This document shows positions 13,885-13,911 of a stretch of DNA of 13,911 nucleotides, piece after piece. Below the pieces are notes generated by a model, which saw nothing but the letters and a program-made list of their open reading frames with translations, did no database searches and was not told the DNA's origin. Numbering within the stretch: position 1 is the first letter of the stretch; each line of letters opens with the position of its first letter. The stretch is taken from assembly GCA_947624925.1 (NCBI GenBank), contig CANQMG010000038.1, positions 1-13,911 of the forward strand. Reading direction: 5' to 3'. Position numbers and translations under genes: made by a program. Source of the stretch: an uncultured Clostridia bacterium (GTDB lineage Bacteria > Bacillota > Clostridia > TANB77 > CAG-508).

Positions 13885-13911
13885 TAAAATTAAACCTTTC
13901 GTTATTATTGT

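Noticed and set aside
1..13911. CRISPR array, tRNA/rRNA genes, insertion sequences or phage genes
   Set aside because: No regularly spaced repeats, cloverleaf sequence, transposase motifs or terminal inverted repeats with target duplications were seen.

Overview
The window is very AT-rich and comes from an anaerobic, endospore-forming member of the Clostridia. The evidence is the complete spoIIIA sporulation operon, a class 1B dihydroorotate dehydrogenase with its PyrK electron-transfer subunit, a zinc-form L32 and near-exclusive use of AGA for arginine. No tRNA, rRNA, CRISPR array or insertion sequence was found.

Layout, left to right. Minus strand: the 5' part of pyrD (runs off the left edge), pyrK and a lipoprotein of unknown family (1-2536). 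Plus strand: a small acidic protein (2646-2930). Minus strand: a coiled-coil/zinc-ribbon protein, plsY, der and a dCMP deaminase, the last three tightly spaced (2954-6003). Plus strand: rpmF, alone with its own promoter and terminator (6290-6478). Minus strand: rnhA (6646-7080), divergent from tmcAL/ylbM on the plus strand (7169-8404). Minus strand: spoIIIAH to spoIIIAA (8690-13884), all eight genes in the usual order, transcribed AA to AH. Together these encode the channel in the engulfing mother-cell membrane.

The most striking signal is that der and spoIIIAA, both otherwise well conserved, are each interrupted by exactly one extra base, and in both cases the break falls on a CGG codon. Skipping the C of CGG restores a conserved glycine: the switch I motif of the second G domain in Der and the Walker A loop in SpoIIIAA. 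Both proteins then have normal family lengths (442 and 308 residues). A scan of all other coding frames here found no other in-frame CGG. This suggests either +1 frameshifting or four-base (CGGA) decoding at a rare or unassigned CGG codon, or a systematic sequence error. Read data and a genome-wide search would tell them apart.

Other non-coding structure: two copies of a roughly 115-nt structured repeat, each in a convergent intergenic gap; overlapping divergent promoters sharing a palindromic -10 between rnhA and tmcAL; a long nested inverted repeat and a second inverted repeat over the -35 box upstream of rpmF; and a heptamer tandem repeat reaching into the spoIIIAH stop codon.
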